A stretch of DNA of 64,000 nt from Oceanicaulis sp. HTCC2633 (GCF_000152745.1 NZ_CH672428.1:1112916-1176915), one strand, 5' to 3'. Shown: positions 39,293 through 48,401, counted from the stretch's first letter. A program made the numbers and translations. The notes: generated by a model not told the origin, from the letters alone.

Positions 39293-40957
39293 CTAGCGTT
39301 CGAACTTCTGGAACTTCACGCGCTTGGGCACCAGCGCGTCATCGCCCAGGCGGCGCTTCTTGTCGGCCAGATAGTCGGTGAACGAGCCTTCGAACCATTC
39401 CACATGGCTGTCGCCTTCAAAGGCGAGGATGTGGGTGGCGATCCGGTCGAGGAAGAAGCGATCGTGCGAGATCACCACGGCGCAGCCGGGGAAGTCCTCG
39501 AGCGCGGCTTCCAGGGCCGACAGGGTTTCAACGTCGAGATCGTTGGTCGGTTCGTCGAGGAGGAGCAGATTGCCGCCCTCCTTGAGCATCTTGGCGAGGT
39601 GCACGCGGTTGCGCTCACCGCCGGACAGGATGCCGACCTTCTTCTGCTGGTCGCCGCCCTTGAAATTGAACGCGCCCACATAGGCCCGGCTCGGCACTTC
39701 CTGCTCGCCCAGCATGATCATGTCATTGCCGTCGGAAATCTCTTCCCAGACCGTCTTGTTGGGGTCGAGCGCGTCACGCGACTGGTTCACATAACCCAGT
39801 TTCACGGTCTCGCCGAGGGTGACAGACCCGCTATCGGGCTGTTCCTCGCCGACGATCATCTTGAACAGGGTGGTCTTACCCGCGCCGTTCGGACCGATCA
39901 CCCCCACAACGCCGCCCGGCGGCAGTTTGAAGTCGAGATCGTTGATCAGCAAGCGGTCATCAAAGCCTTTCGACACATGGTCGAACTCGACCACATTGCC
40001 CCCGAGGCGCGGGCCCGGGGGAATGCGGATGACGGCGGTCGAGATCTTTTCCTTCTCCGCCGCGTCCCGCTTTTCCTCATAGGACTTGATACGCGCCTTG
40101 GACTTGGCCTGACGCGCTTTCGGCGCGGCGCGGATCCATTCCAGTTCGCGAGCCAGAGCGCGCTGCTTGGCGCCCTCTTCGCGGGATTCCTGCTCGAGGC
40201 GCTTGGCCTTCTGCTCCAGCCAGTCCGAATAGCCGCCCTTGTAAGGCACGCCCTGACCGCGATCGAGTTCGAGAGTCCAGGTGGTGATGGCGTCCAGGAA
40301 GTAACGGTCGTGGGTGACGATCAGAACGGCGCCGGGATAGTTCTCCAGGTGATTCTGGAGCCAGGCGACGCTTTCGGCATCGAGGTGGTTGGTCGGTTCG
40401 TCGAGCAGCAGCATGTGCGGCTTGGACAGAAGAAGCTGGCAGATCGCCACGCGGCGGCGCTCACCGCCCGAGAGGTTCGTCACATCCGCATCCGGCGCCG
40501 GGCAGCGCAGGGCGTCCATGGCCATCTCGATCTTGGAATCGATGTCCCACGCATCGCGCGCGTCGACCTGCTCCTGCAGCTCGGTCATCTTCTCCATCAG
40601 CTCGTCGGAGTAATCCTCAGCAAGCTGCATGGCGATGGCGTTGTAGGCGTCATAGATCTGCTTGTCCTCAGACCCCTCAATGACGTTCTCCCACACGGTC
40701 TTGTCGGGGTTGAGCTTGGGCTCCTGCGGCAGATAGCCCACGCGCACGCCCTTTTCCGCCCAGGCCTCGCCGGTGAAGTCATTGTCCTGACCGGCCATGA
40801 TGCGCAGCAGCGAGGATTTACCCGCGCCGTTGACGCCCACGACGCCGATCTTGGCGTCCGGCAGGAAGTGCAGCGAGATGCCGGAGAAGACCTGTTTCCC
40901 GCCGGGATAGGTCTTCGCCAGATTGTCCATGTGATAGACGTATTGATACGCGGCCAT
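39293..40957 (-). CDS. ettA: Energy-dependent translational throttle protein EttA (ABC-F)
   Basis: Cytoplasmic ABC-F ATPase that binds the ribosomal E site and gates translation by energy state. It has 554 residues from the ATG at 40957, matching the usual 555; the frame is open to 41029 but the extra 24 residues look non-coding. It has two ATPase modules: NGAGKSSLL with LSGGERRRVAICQLLL and DEPTNHLDAESV, then GPNGAGKTTLFKM with LSGGERNRVHLAKML and DEPTNDLD. A basic linker rich in Lys and Arg lies between them. The arm domain and start MAAYQYVYHMDNL are EttA-like. Confidence 0.96.
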   Translation of the reverse strand: MAAYQYVYHMDNLAKTYPGGKQVFSGISLHFLPDAKIGVVGVNGAGKSSLLRIMAGQDNDFTGEAWAEKGVRVGYLPQEPKLNPDKTVWENVIEGSEDKQIYDAYNAIAMQLAEDYSDELMEKMTELQEQVDARDAWDIDSKIEMAMDALRCPAPDADVTNLSGGERRRVAICQLLLSKPHMLLLDEPTNHLDAESVAWLQNHLENYPGAVLIVTHDRYFLDAITTWTLELDRGQGVPYKGGYSDWLEQKAKRLEQESREEGAKQRALARELEWIRAAPKARQAKSKARIKSYEEKRDAAEKEKISTAVIRIPPGPRLGGNVVEFDHVSKGFDDRLLINDLDFKLPPGGVVGVIGPNGAGKTTLFKMIVGEEQPDSGSVTLGETVKLGYVNQSRDALDPNKTVWEEISDGNDMIMLGEQEVPSRAYVGAFNFKGGDQQKKVGILSGGERNRVHLAKMLKEGGNLLLLDEPTNDLDVETLSALEAALEDFPGCAVVISHDRFFLDRIATHILAFEGDSHVEWFEGSFTDYLADKKRRLGDDALVPKRVKFQKFER

Positions 40958-41125
40958 AGGCGCAGCGCTCCATTGATGAGGGGCTGAAACTTTGCGCCCG
41001 CTATACCGGAGATAGGGGGGCGGATGCAATCGGGGCTGTAGGCCAGACCGCGCAACGCTTTCCAGAGTGTAACGTGAAACCGCGCGAGCGACGTGTCAGG
41101 CTTTCCCCAAACGGGGGAGATGCTC

Positions 41126-42571
41126 ATGAACGCCTTGATCGCGCTGGCGCTGGCCGCCGCGCAGCAGACCGCCCTGCCGAACTCGGTTTCGGTCAGCCGG
41201 ACCGGGGAGGACTGGAGCACGGTCACCCTCACGCTGGGCTTTGACGCGGAGGCGGGCGACAGCCTCGCCTTGCGCTTCCCCGAGCAATGGGGACCCGCGG
41301 AAAACCTGACGCAGCTTGTCAGCGATGTGGCCGTCAGCGGCCCGGATGGGCCTCTGGCGTTCGAGCGGGCTGGCGCGTCCCTGTCTGTAACCGCCCTGCC
41401 CGCTGGCCCGATCGAGGTCCGCTATGACATAGCGCAGGATTATGAGGGTGAACCGCAATGGGGCGCACAGCGCCTGCCCGGCATGCGGCCCGTCCTGCAG
41501 CCGGACTACGCCTTCTTTGCGGGCGGCGCGGTGCTGCCGTCTTTTGACGAGGCGACAGATGACGTCCGCGTCATCCTGCCAGACGGCGGCAGGATCAACC
41601 GCCCCGTTGATGAGGCAGGCGAAAGCGCGCCTGTCTCTTACGCCGCGCTGACCAACGGCCTGTTCGCTTTTGGGGCGTTCCGGATGGAGACAACCGATGG
41701 GGACGGCCTCGCTTTGCGCTCGGCGATCCGGGGCGACTGGGCGCTCGATGACACGACCTTGCATGCCGTGACAGCGGACACGCTGGGCCAGGCGGCGAGC
41801 CTGTTCGAGGACCCGGCGTTTGCGCAATACTTCGTCATGGTGACGCCGCTGCCGGAGCTGCCTCAGGGCTCGGCGGTGATCGGATCGGGCTTTGATGAGG
41901 CCTTCTTCCTGCTCGCCACGCCCAATGCCGATCCTGAAAACCTCATCCACACGATCACCCATGAAGTCCTGCACGAATGGATTCCGCGCCGGGCCGGTCA
42001 GACCGATGAGGCGACCGATCCTGCCCGCGCCTGGTTCACCGAAGGCTTCACCGAGTATTTCACCCAGCGCCTGCTCCTTCAGACCGGCCGCATCACGCTT
42101 GATGAGTTCGCGGCCAACATGGACGCGCTTTGGACGGCCTACAGGACATCGGACGTGAACACACTGCCCGCCGAGGCGCTCAATGAGCGCCTGTTTGAGA
42201 GCGAACAGACCGAGCGCCTGCCCTATCAGCGCGGCGCCTTGCTGGCCCTGCATTGGGATACGATCCTGAAAGCGGAGGGCGATGAAGGCCTGACCCGCGT
42301 GCTCGCCACTCTCATTGACCGCGCCGACGCGCTGGAAGGGGACGGACACGCGCGCACCCTCTCAGACGCCGCGCTGCACGCCGCCCTGCGCGACGCGCTC
42401 GGCCAGCAGTTCGACGCGGATTACCAGCACTACATTGTCGAGGGCGGGCTGATCGATCTGCGCACGCTGACCCTGCCGGAGTGCCTGGAAGCCGACGCCC
42501 ACGCCCATCTGCGGATCAAGCCGGCTTCTGAAGCGCTTGAGGCGTGTGCGGCAGGGATTGTGGGGAAATAG
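41126..42571 (+). CDS. Exported M61-like metallopeptidase
   Basis: 481 residues with a short signal peptide (MNALIALALAAAQQ). The zinc site THEVLHEWIPRRAG has the HExxH motif followed by Trp and basic residues, as in M61 glycyl aminopeptidases (HExxHxW). A downstream glutamate is found in WFTEGFTEYFTQRLLLQ. The N-terminal beta-rich region also fits M61. It is shorter than typical M61 enzymes and no C-terminal PDZ domain is evident. The ATG at 41126 is chosen because GGGGGAG lies 6 nt upstream. Confidence 0.8.
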   Translation: MNALIALALAAAQQTALPNSVSVSRTGEDWSTVTLTLGFDAEAGDSLALRFPEQWGPAENLTQLVSDVAVSGPDGPLAFERAGASLSVTALPAGPIEVRYDIAQDYEGEPQWGAQRLPGMRPVLQPDYAFFAGGAVLPSFDEATDDVRVILPDGGRINRPVDEAGESAPVSYAALTNGLFAFGAFRMETTDGDGLALRSAIRGDWALDDTTLHAVTADTLGQAASLFEDPAFAQYFVMVTPLPELPQGSAVIGSGFDEAFFLLATPNADPENLIHTITHEVLHEWIPRRAGQTDEATDPARAWFTEGFTEYFTQRLLLQTGRITLDEFAANMDALWTAYRTSDVNTLPAEALNERLFESEQTERLPYQRGALLALHWDTILKAEGDEGLTRVLATLIDRADALEGDGHARTLSDAALHAALRDALGQQFDADYQHYIVEGGLIDLRTLTLPECLEADAHAHLRIKPASEALEACAAGIVGK

Positions 42572-42640
42572 TCGCGAGCCACTCAGGGCATTCTCAAGAG
42601 CCGAAAATGGCGTATGGTTTCTCCAATAGGGGGAAATCAC

Positions 42641-43396
42641 ATGAAACGGCTCATTCTTCCAGCCCTGCTTCTGGCCAGCCCGCTCCTTGCCGCCTGCGAG
42701 CCTGAAACGCCGCGCACGGTGACAGTGACCGCCGAAGGGTGGGCAGTGGAACCCGCGCACTATGCTGTGGTCGAAGTTCACCTCGGCGCACGCGCGGAGA
42801 CTCAGGCTGAGGCTTTAGAACAAGCGCAAGCCCTTTTCACGACGTTAAACAGTCAATTGCCCCGATTAGAAGGCATGGAGAGCTTCGCCCTGAGCACTCA
42901 AGAACTTGATATTCAGCAAGACTGCCCAAGGGGCCAGAACCGCAATATCTACAGGGGGACACCATGCGAGGCGGAGGGATATGTGGTGACTCAACGCATC
43001 ACAATTACAATTTCGCCGGCAGCTCTAGCTGGAAACATGGCGAGCCTTGCCAACGAGCTGGGCGCAGCCGATGCCAGCATTTACGACTTTCTCGCTGGAG
43101 ATGCGGAGAGCGTTGACAGAAGAGCGTTGCAGGATGCCTTGGCGAACGCCCAGCACAGCGCCAATGCCTTGGCTGAGGCCTCCGGTCTCGAGCTTGGGGA
43201 CATCATCTCCATTCAACCCGCATACGGGCGCGTAGATGTGAATCGCAGGCGTGTTGATGAGGAAACAATCACCGTAACCGCGCAGATGCGCGCGCCCGTT
43301 CAAGAATTGGATATCTCGCCCTCGGATATCCGGGCAGGTTCAGAAATCACCGTCGTCTTCGAACTCGCCGATCCGGTCCCAGCCTCTAACGACTAA
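42641..43396 (+). CDS. SIMPL (DUF541) domain lipoprotein
   Basis: 251 residues from the ATG at 42641, with GGGGG 7 nt upstream. The signal ends in a lipobox (SPLLAACEPE, Cys at about 18). The body has the SIMPL pattern: VTVTAEGWAVEPAHYAVVEV at the start, then a late ANAQHSANALAEASGLELGDIISIQPAYG block. SIMPL proteins are periplasmic and of unclear role (YggE, BP26). The interior is visibly less GC-rich than flanking genes. A related but divergent protein is encoded at 46.3 kb. Confidence 0.8.
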   Translation: MKRLILPALLLASPLLAACEPETPRTVTVTAEGWAVEPAHYAVVEVHLGARAETQAEALEQAQALFTTLNSQLPRLEGMESFALSTQELDIQQDCPRGQNRNIYRGTPCEAEGYVVTQRITITISPAALAGNMASLANELGAADASIYDFLAGDAESVDRRALQDALANAQHSANALAEASGLELGDIISIQPAYGRVDVNRRRVDEETITVTAQMRAPVQELDISPSDIRAGSEITVVFELADPVPASND

Positions 43397-43399
43397 CCC

Positions 43400-43759
43400 C
43401 TACTCCGGCCGCTCCACATTCGCGCAGGCGTATTCGGCGATATGGCCGGAGATGGCGTTCGGGTCGATGGGCTCGAAATGGTAATTGCGGTGGTCCGCGT
43501 TCATCTCGTCCACCGTATGGCCCTGCCCCAGATAACGCACGAGGCCCTCGCGGCAGTTGATCTCGCGCTGCACGAAGGTCTCCCCGCGACGGCCCACGCG
43601 GCGGGTGACGATCTCCAGATTGCCGCCGCGGATCGGCACCAGCATCAGCACGTCATAGCGCGCCGCCGGATCATTCGGCACGTCGATCACGGGGAAACGC
43701 TGGGCCTGCGCACTGACGGCGAGGCTGGCGGAGAGGGCGAGAGTGACGAGTACAGGCAT
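43400..43759 (-). CDS. Small secreted hypothetical protein
   Basis: 119 residues with a cleavable signal (MPVLVTLALSASLAVSAQA). The mature part has IVTRRVGRRGETFVQREINCREGLVRYLGQG and a second cysteine near the C-terminus (EYACANVERPE), so one disulphide is likely. The pattern 'REIDC...YLGEG' recalls the surface-adhesin E-like family of small secreted proteins, but I cannot assign it firmly. It is convergent with the SIMPL lipoprotein gene, with 3 nt between stops. Confidence 0.65.
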   Translation of the reverse strand: MPVLVTLALSASLAVSAQAQRFPVIDVPNDPAARYDVLMLVPIRGGNLEIVTRRVGRRGETFVQREINCREGLVRYLGQGHTVDEMNADHRNYHFEPIDPNAISGHIAEYACANVERPE

Positions 43760-43906
43760 GGACGCCTCCCAGAAATTGAACGCTTCCGGACATTCTCAGT
43801 CTCGCCGAAGAATGCTTAAGATCAGTTACGAGGCCGCCCCGACATTGTCCCCCGCGCGCCCTGCCTGTAGCTTCGCGCCCGACAGAACAAGAGAAGGGGA
43901 GTTCTC

Positions 43907-46153
43907 ATGCGCCACGCCCTGTCCACCTGCGTGTGCCTGCTGGCCTTGATCGCCTGCGCGCCATCCACAGACATCCAGGCCTCCGAGCCCGCAGACCCGG
44001 CGGCCCTGAGCATTGATGATGTGTTCGGCAGCGCGAACCTCGCCGGCGCCACGCCGCGCGGCCTGCGCTTTTCACCTGATGGCGAGCGCGTGACCTTCCT
44101 GCGCCCCAAGGATGACGACCGCACGGTGACCGATCTCTGGGCGATGGATCTCAGCGATGGCCGGACCTACATGCTGGTTGATTCCGCCGTGCTGGCGCCC
44201 GATGAGCGGGAGCTGTCCGAGGCCGAGATCCAGTATCGCGAGCGCGCCCGCATCTCCACCTCCGGCGTCGTCAGCTATGACTGGGACGAGACGGGCGAAG
44301 CCATTCTGGTGCCGCTCGATGGTGATGTCTTCTACGTCGATGTGAACACCGGCGAGGCCGAGCGCCTGATGCAGACCGAGGCGTTCGAGACCGACGCCCG
44401 CGTCAGCCCGGACGGGTCCTATGTGAGCTTCATCCGCGACCAGAACCTCTGGGTGCACGATCTTGAAACCGGCGAGGAGCGCGCCCTGACCACCGAGGGC
44501 GGCGATGCGATCAGCTGGGGCGTCGCCGAATTCGTCGCCCAGGAAGAGATGAGCCGTTACACCGGCTATTGGTGGAGCCCGGATGGCCGCTATATCGCCG
44601 CGGCGCGCATTGACGAGACCCCGGTCGAGATCGTGCCCCGCTTCGGCATCAACGCCGAGGGCGTCACCGTCACCGACCAGCGCTATCCGCGCGCGGGCAC
44701 GCCGAACGTGCTGATCGAGCTGCATGTCATCGATGTGGCCACCGGCGAACGGACGCAGGTCGATCTCGGGGAAGAGACCGACATCTATCTCGCCCGGGTG
44801 AACTGGAGCCAGGACAGCGGCACGCTGTACGCCCAGCGCCAGAACCGCGCCCAGACCGTGCTCGACATTCTGGCCGCGAACCCGGAGACCGGCGCGACCG
44901 AGACCGTCCTCACCGAGCAGAACGACGCCTGGATCAACCTCACCAATGATTTCCGCGCGCTCGAGGATGGCGGCTTCCTGTGGACCTCCGAACGCACGGG
45001 CTTCCGGCACATCTATCATGTGAGCGCGGACGGCGCGGTGCGCCCCCTGACCTCGGGCGAGTGGGTGGTCGATGATATCGCGGGCCTGTCTGAAGACGGC
45101 GCGACGGTCTATTTCGAAGGCTGGGTGACGAGCCCGCTCGAGCGTCATCTGTACGCCGTGCCCTTTGAGGGCGGCGAGCCGGTCCAGATCACCGAAGGCG
45201 AAGGCCGCTGGAGCGTGAGCCTCGGTCAGGGCGGCACGGGCTTTATCGGCAGCTATTCCGATCCCGACACCCCGCCCCAGACGGCGCTCTACGACATTTC
45301 CGGCGAGCGCGTGGCCTGGATCGAGGAAAACACCATCAATGAAGACCACCCCTATGCGCCGTTCCTCGCGAGCCATCTGGTTCCCGAATTCGGCACGGTC
45401 CTCGCCGATGACGGGGAGACCGAGCTCTACTGGTCCATGCTCAAGCCGGACCATTGCTCGGCGGCCAATCCCTGCCCGGCCATCGTGCAGGTCTATGGCG
45501 GACCGCACGTCCAGACCGTGTCCGGGGGCTGGGTCGGCGCGCGTGATCAGCTGTTCGCGGACGAGGGCTATATCCTCTTCAAGCTCGACAATCGCGGCAG
45601 CTGGAATCGCGGCCTCGCTTTTGAAGCGGAGCTCCATGACCGTATGGGCACGGTCGAGGTGCGCGACCAGCTGACGGGGCTCGATTACCTTGAAAGCCTG
45701 GATTTCGTGGACAATGACCGCATCGGTCTGTGGGGCTGGTCCTATGGCGGCTACATGACGCTGATGACCACGCTGCAGGCGCCGGGCCGGTTCGACGCCG
45801 CGGTTTCGGGCGCGCCGGTGACCGACTGGTCGCTCTATGACACCCATTACACCGAGCGCTACATGGACACCCCGCAGAACAATGAGAGCGGCTATTATGA
45901 AGGCTCCGCCTTCGCCCATCTCGACGGGTATGAAACCCCGACCCTGCTGATCCATGGCATGGCGGATGACAACGTCACCTTCGACCATGCCACCCGGCTC
46001 TATGCCGAGCTGCAGGAACGCGGCGAGCTCTTCGAGATGATGACCTATCCCGGTCAGCGTCACGGTGTGCGCCCGCCCGCCCTGCAACGCCATCTGTGGA
46101 CCACGATCTACGACTTCTTCGGCCGCGAACTGGCCGAGGAGGACCAGGAGTAA
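43907..46153 (+). CDS. S9 family prolyl peptidase, DPP4-like
   Basis: 748 residues. An N-terminal signal with a possible lipobox (LLALIACAPS) suggests a membrane-anchored periplasmic enzyme. Residues of about 60-480 form the DPP4-type beta-propeller (PDGSYVSFIRDQNLWV; YWWSPDGRYIAAARIDETPVE). The C-terminal alpha/beta hydrolase domain has the nucleophile in GWSYGGY, Asp in MADDNVTFDHA and His in GQRHGVRPP. This order is typical of dipeptidyl peptidase IV, which removes Xaa-Pro dipeptides. GGGGAG precedes the start and a strong terminator follows. Confidence 0.94.
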   Translation: MRHALSTCVCLLALIACAPSTDIQASEPADPAALSIDDVFGSANLAGATPRGLRFSPDGERVTFLRPKDDDRTVTDLWAMDLSDGRTYMLVDSAVLAPDERELSEAEIQYRERARISTSGVVSYDWDETGEAILVPLDGDVFYVDVNTGEAERLMQTEAFETDARVSPDGSYVSFIRDQNLWVHDLETGEERALTTEGGDAISWGVAEFVAQEEMSRYTGYWWSPDGRYIAAARIDETPVEIVPRFGINAEGVTVTDQRYPRAGTPNVLIELHVIDVATGERTQVDLGEETDIYLARVNWSQDSGTLYAQRQNRAQTVLDILAANPETGATETVLTEQNDAWINLTNDFRALEDGGFLWTSERTGFRHIYHVSADGAVRPLTSGEWVVDDIAGLSEDGATVYFEGWVTSPLERHLYAVPFEGGEPVQITEGEGRWSVSLGQGGTGFIGSYSDPDTPPQTALYDISGERVAWIEENTINEDHPYAPFLASHLVPEFGTVLADDGETELYWSMLKPDHCSAANPCPAIVQVYGGPHVQTVSGGWVGARDQLFADEGYILFKLDNRGSWNRGLAFEAELHDRMGTVEVRDQLTGLDYLESLDFVDNDRIGLWGWSYGGYMTLMTTLQAPGRFDAAVSGAPVTDWSLYDTHYTERYMDTPQNNESGYYEGSAFAHLDGYETPTLLIHGMADDNVTFDHATRLYAELQERGELFEMMTYPGQRHGVRPPALQRHLWTTIYDFFGRELAEEDQE

Positions 46154-46175
46154 GTCTATCGGCGGACCAGACGCG

Positions 46176-46208
46176 AAAACCCCGGAGCCAAGCTCCGGGG
46201 TTTTTGTT
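46176..46208 (+). terminator. Rho-independent terminator of the S9 peptidase gene
   Basis: CCCCGGAGC and GCTCCGGGG (9 bp) with a CAA loop are flanked by AAAA upstream and TTTTTGTTT downstream. It begins 23 nt after the stop codon. Confidence 0.93.
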
Positions 46209-46266
46209 TGCGCAGGCGCAAGCCGCCTCTAGAGTGTGCAAGCACACGCAATAGGGGATGCGAAAC

Positions 46267-46965
46267 ATGATGAAGACGATGGGTGTAACGGTTCTGGCAA
46301 GCTGCCTGCTCTGGGCTGCACCTGCACCCGCACTCGCTCAATCGGCCAGTTCAGCGCCAACCTTGGACATTATGGTCAGAGGCAAGGGCTCAGTTTCTCA
46401 AGAGGCGCAAGAAGGGGTTCTTCTTATTAGTGGTAACGTTAGTACAGATTTTGATTGGGGCGCGTTTCGATCTGGCCTGATAGAGCAAACAAATGTCACG
46501 GCGTTAGAACGAAGCAATGGATGGGTTTTGTACCCACCACTGAGCTCGGCAGATGAAGCTTCAGAGCAAACTCCTGTTTTCAGTTACTTTGAAGGCTCCG
46601 CTGATGAAATTTCAGCAGCTCTGAGTTACATCTCCGATGCTGACCTGGATGTTTCCACATCCATTCAATGGATCACAAACCCAACACCAGAGACTGAAAG
46701 CCGAGCTGTTGAACGAGCGACAGCTGATGCCCGCAACAGAGCCGTCATCGTAGCTTCGTCTGCTGGATGCAACTTGGTCCGCCTCAGCTCGATAGAACTC
46801 ATCAGAATAGAACCAAGTGAAAACAGTGAAAACAATGATGACGCGCTCATCAGCCCTAGCAGCTTGAGTGAATCGTCTGAGCATTCAACGCACGTCACGG
46901 CCACACAACCACTCGCTTTTTTTGAAGCTCATATTTCAGCGTCATTCTTGGCCCAGTGCCCATAA
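46267..46965 (+). CDS. Exported protein, divergent SIMPL-like
   Basis: 232 residues with a signal peptide ending near APALAQS. After it, LDIMVRGKGSVSQEA and the later RAVERATADARNRAVIVASSAGCNLVRLSSIEL resemble the first and last blocks of SIMPL/DUF541 domains, but the match is weak. Two Cys remain in the mature part (AGCNL and the C-terminal QCP). The coding sequence is clearly AT-richer than its surroundings. The start is set at 46267 because AGGGG lies 9 nt upstream; ATGs at 46258 and 46270 are alternatives. Confidence 0.62.
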   Translation: MMKTMGVTVLASCLLWAAPAPALAQSASSAPTLDIMVRGKGSVSQEAQEGVLLISGNVSTDFDWGAFRSGLIEQTNVTALERSNGWVLYPPLSSADEASEQTPVFSYFEGSADEISAALSYISDADLDVSTSIQWITNPTPETESRAVERATADARNRAVIVASSAGCNLVRLSSIELIRIEPSENSENNDDALISPSSLSESSEHSTHVTATQPLAFFEAHISASFLAQCP

Positions 46966-47007
46966 ACAAATAAACCCCATTACAGCCTTCCCTCACTTCT
47001 GCATTCT

Positions 47008-47104
47008 GTCATCCCGGACGCGAAGCGATCCGGGATCTACCGAAACCGCTCTGTTTTGATCACAGCAATGAAACCGGTAGATCCCGGCTCAGGGCCGGGA
47101 TGAC
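47008..47104. repeat. Nested inverted repeat (REP/BIME-like element 1)
   Basis: The outer arms are GTCATCCCGG (47008-47017) and CCGGGATGAC (47095-47104). The inner arms are CCGGGATCTACCG (47030-47042) and CGGTAGATCCCGG (47075-47087), 13 bp and perfect. The whole could fold into a long hairpin. Elements beginning GTCATCCCGG are a common dispersed intergenic repeat in alphaproteobacteria, so copies elsewhere in the genome are expected but not visible here. Confidence 0.8.
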
Positions 47105-47559
47105 ACTCAGAGGGAATAGAAGAAGCACCCCCATCCCCGCCGCAAGACGGCGAGGGCATGAGCAGGGCGCGCGGGAGCAGTCCGGGCGATTATGGGTCTG
47201 TTGGTTTTGTTATGGAGCCCGATAAGGCTCCCGCGCGCGGTGGTGTTTTCTACGGCCTCGACCGGCTTGCTGACGCCATTTCTACGCAGCCTGTCCAAGC
47301 TGGACGTTTGTCAGACGTCCGCCCAAGGGATTCCTGCCCCAGGGGCGCGGCTCCAACAGGATCGCCGGAATGTACGAAGTCCCGCCTTTTCGCTGCAGCG
47401 CGGTGCGTTAAACCGCGCCCGCTCGGGACACCACCACCCCTCCCGAACCCAACGCGCCGGCCGCCCGCTCTGAAGGAGTGGGGGCAGTATGGGGGAAGAG
47501 CGGGAGGGGGAGGATAAGTTGAGGGTTGTCCTCGAAGAGTGCGGATGAAAGCAGCGTCG
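47105..47559. other. Gene-free structured intergenic stretch
   Basis: About 455 nt between two repeat elements. I see no convincing gene. It holds a 12-bp inverted repeat (GCGCGCGGGAGC at 47167-47178, its complement at 47227-47238) and a small hairpin (GGACGT/ACGTCC, 47302-47320). The minus-strand frame at 47107-47298 encodes 63 residues ending in LAVLRRGWGCFFYSL. That peptide looks like those sometimes called in repetitive or phage-derived intergenic DNA. I do not annotate it as a gene. Confidence 0.5.
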
Positions 47560-47639
47560 CATGGGCCTCCGGATCAAGTCCGAAGGCCGAGTGGTTCAGG
47601 CTCTACTCTCGGTCCTCGGGCTTGACCCGGGGACCCATG
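47560..47639. repeat. Long imperfect inverted repeat (REP/BIME-like element 2)
   Basis: A 31-nt left arm (47560-47590, beginning CATGGGCCTCCGGATCAAG) and a 31-nt right arm (47609-47639) match as reverse complements at 25 positions. Several mismatches are G-T compatible, and an 18-nt spacer separates the arms. The sequence type (GGGTCAAGCCCGAGGACC) differs from element 1. It ends just 5 nt before the stop of the convergent isomerase gene and could also work as its terminator. Confidence 0.75.
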
Positions 47640-47644
47640 AGCCC

Positions 47645-48223
47645 CTACCCCGCCTGCGCTTCGAGCCATAGATCGAAGCGGTCATGGCCCCAATACTTGT
47701 CCGCGCCATCAATCAGGAAGGGCACGCCGAAGACGCCGTCTGCGTCGGCTTGCTCGCTATAGCCGTCCAGGATCGCGTTGAGCGCCTCGCCGGTCGGCAG
47801 GGCATCGGGATCAAATCCCTCCCATTCCGCCATCATCGCCGCTTTGCCGAGCACGTCCGGCTTGGAGATATCGAGCCCCTGCCCCCAGCGCAGGTCGGAG
47901 ACCGCCAGCGCGAACGCCATGCCCTGCCCAGCGGCGCTTGCAGCGTGAAAGGCAGCGTTTGAAGGCGCGTAGTCAGGATCAAAAGGGTCGGGCAGCGCCA
48001 GCGGCAAGCCCTGACGCACCGTCATGCGGTAGACGTCCTGCACCAGGTAATCGCGCTTTTTCGGATTGGACAGCGGATCGACGAAACCGCTCTCCGGGCT
48101 GAGGATGAAGGGGATCAGGTCACCCGTGAACCCGGCCCGCGCCAGCTTGTGCAGGCCCAGGCGTGAATAGGGGCTGCGGAAACCGAAATAGCATCGCAGG
48201 CCTGAGGCGGTCGTGTCGTTCAT
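47645..48223 (-). CDS. 2-hydroxychromene-2-carboxylate isomerase/DsbA-like protein
   Basis: 192 residues from the ATG at 48223; the frame is open to 48277. It is a thioredoxin-fold (DsbA-like) glutathione S-transferase kappa-type protein. The N-terminal strand CYFGFRSPYSRLG carries the active-site Ser in place of a CxxC, as in HCCA isomerases. ADGVFGVPFLIDGADKYWGHDR near the end matches the family's cis-Pro loop. It probably acts on an aromatic ring-cleavage product or a glutathione adduct. No pathway partners adjoin it. Confidence 0.82.
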   Translation of the reverse strand: MNDTTASGLRCYFGFRSPYSRLGLHKLARAGFTGDLIPFILSPESGFVDPLSNPKKRDYLVQDVYRMTVRQGLPLALPDPFDPDYAPSNAAFHAASAAGQGMAFALAVSDLRWGQGLDISKPDVLGKAAMMAEWEGFDPDALPTGEALNAILDGYSEQADADGVFGVPFLIDGADKYWGHDRFDLWLEAQAG

Positions 48224-48288
48224 GTCGCAAATTCCCGGGCGCGAGGAGAAATTGATCATCTGCAGCTTAACAGCCACGCCGCAGGGCG

Positions 48289-48303
48289 CTAACGTTCTGT
48301 TAA
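48289..48303. promoter_or_regulatory. CtrA-like half-degenerate site
   Basis: CTAA, seven bases, then TTAA lies in the divergent gap between the isomerase (minus) and the Ntn-hydrolase-like gene (plus). It differs from the TTAA-N7-TTAA consensus at one base. It is offered as a possible CtrA site only. Confidence 0.3.
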
Positions 48304-48401
48304 CAGCATCGCGTATGGCGGCCAGTCACATTTGAATGAGCCGCGATGCAGGTCGAGGGGGCCTCTGCCATGGGCGTCAGAACCGAGGGGGATGAGCGGC
48401 G

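Noticed and set aside
47107-47298. 63-residue minus-strand frame in the repeat region
   Set aside because: No ribosome-binding site, and it spans an inverted repeat. Its peptide resembles spurious calls from repetitive intergenic DNA.
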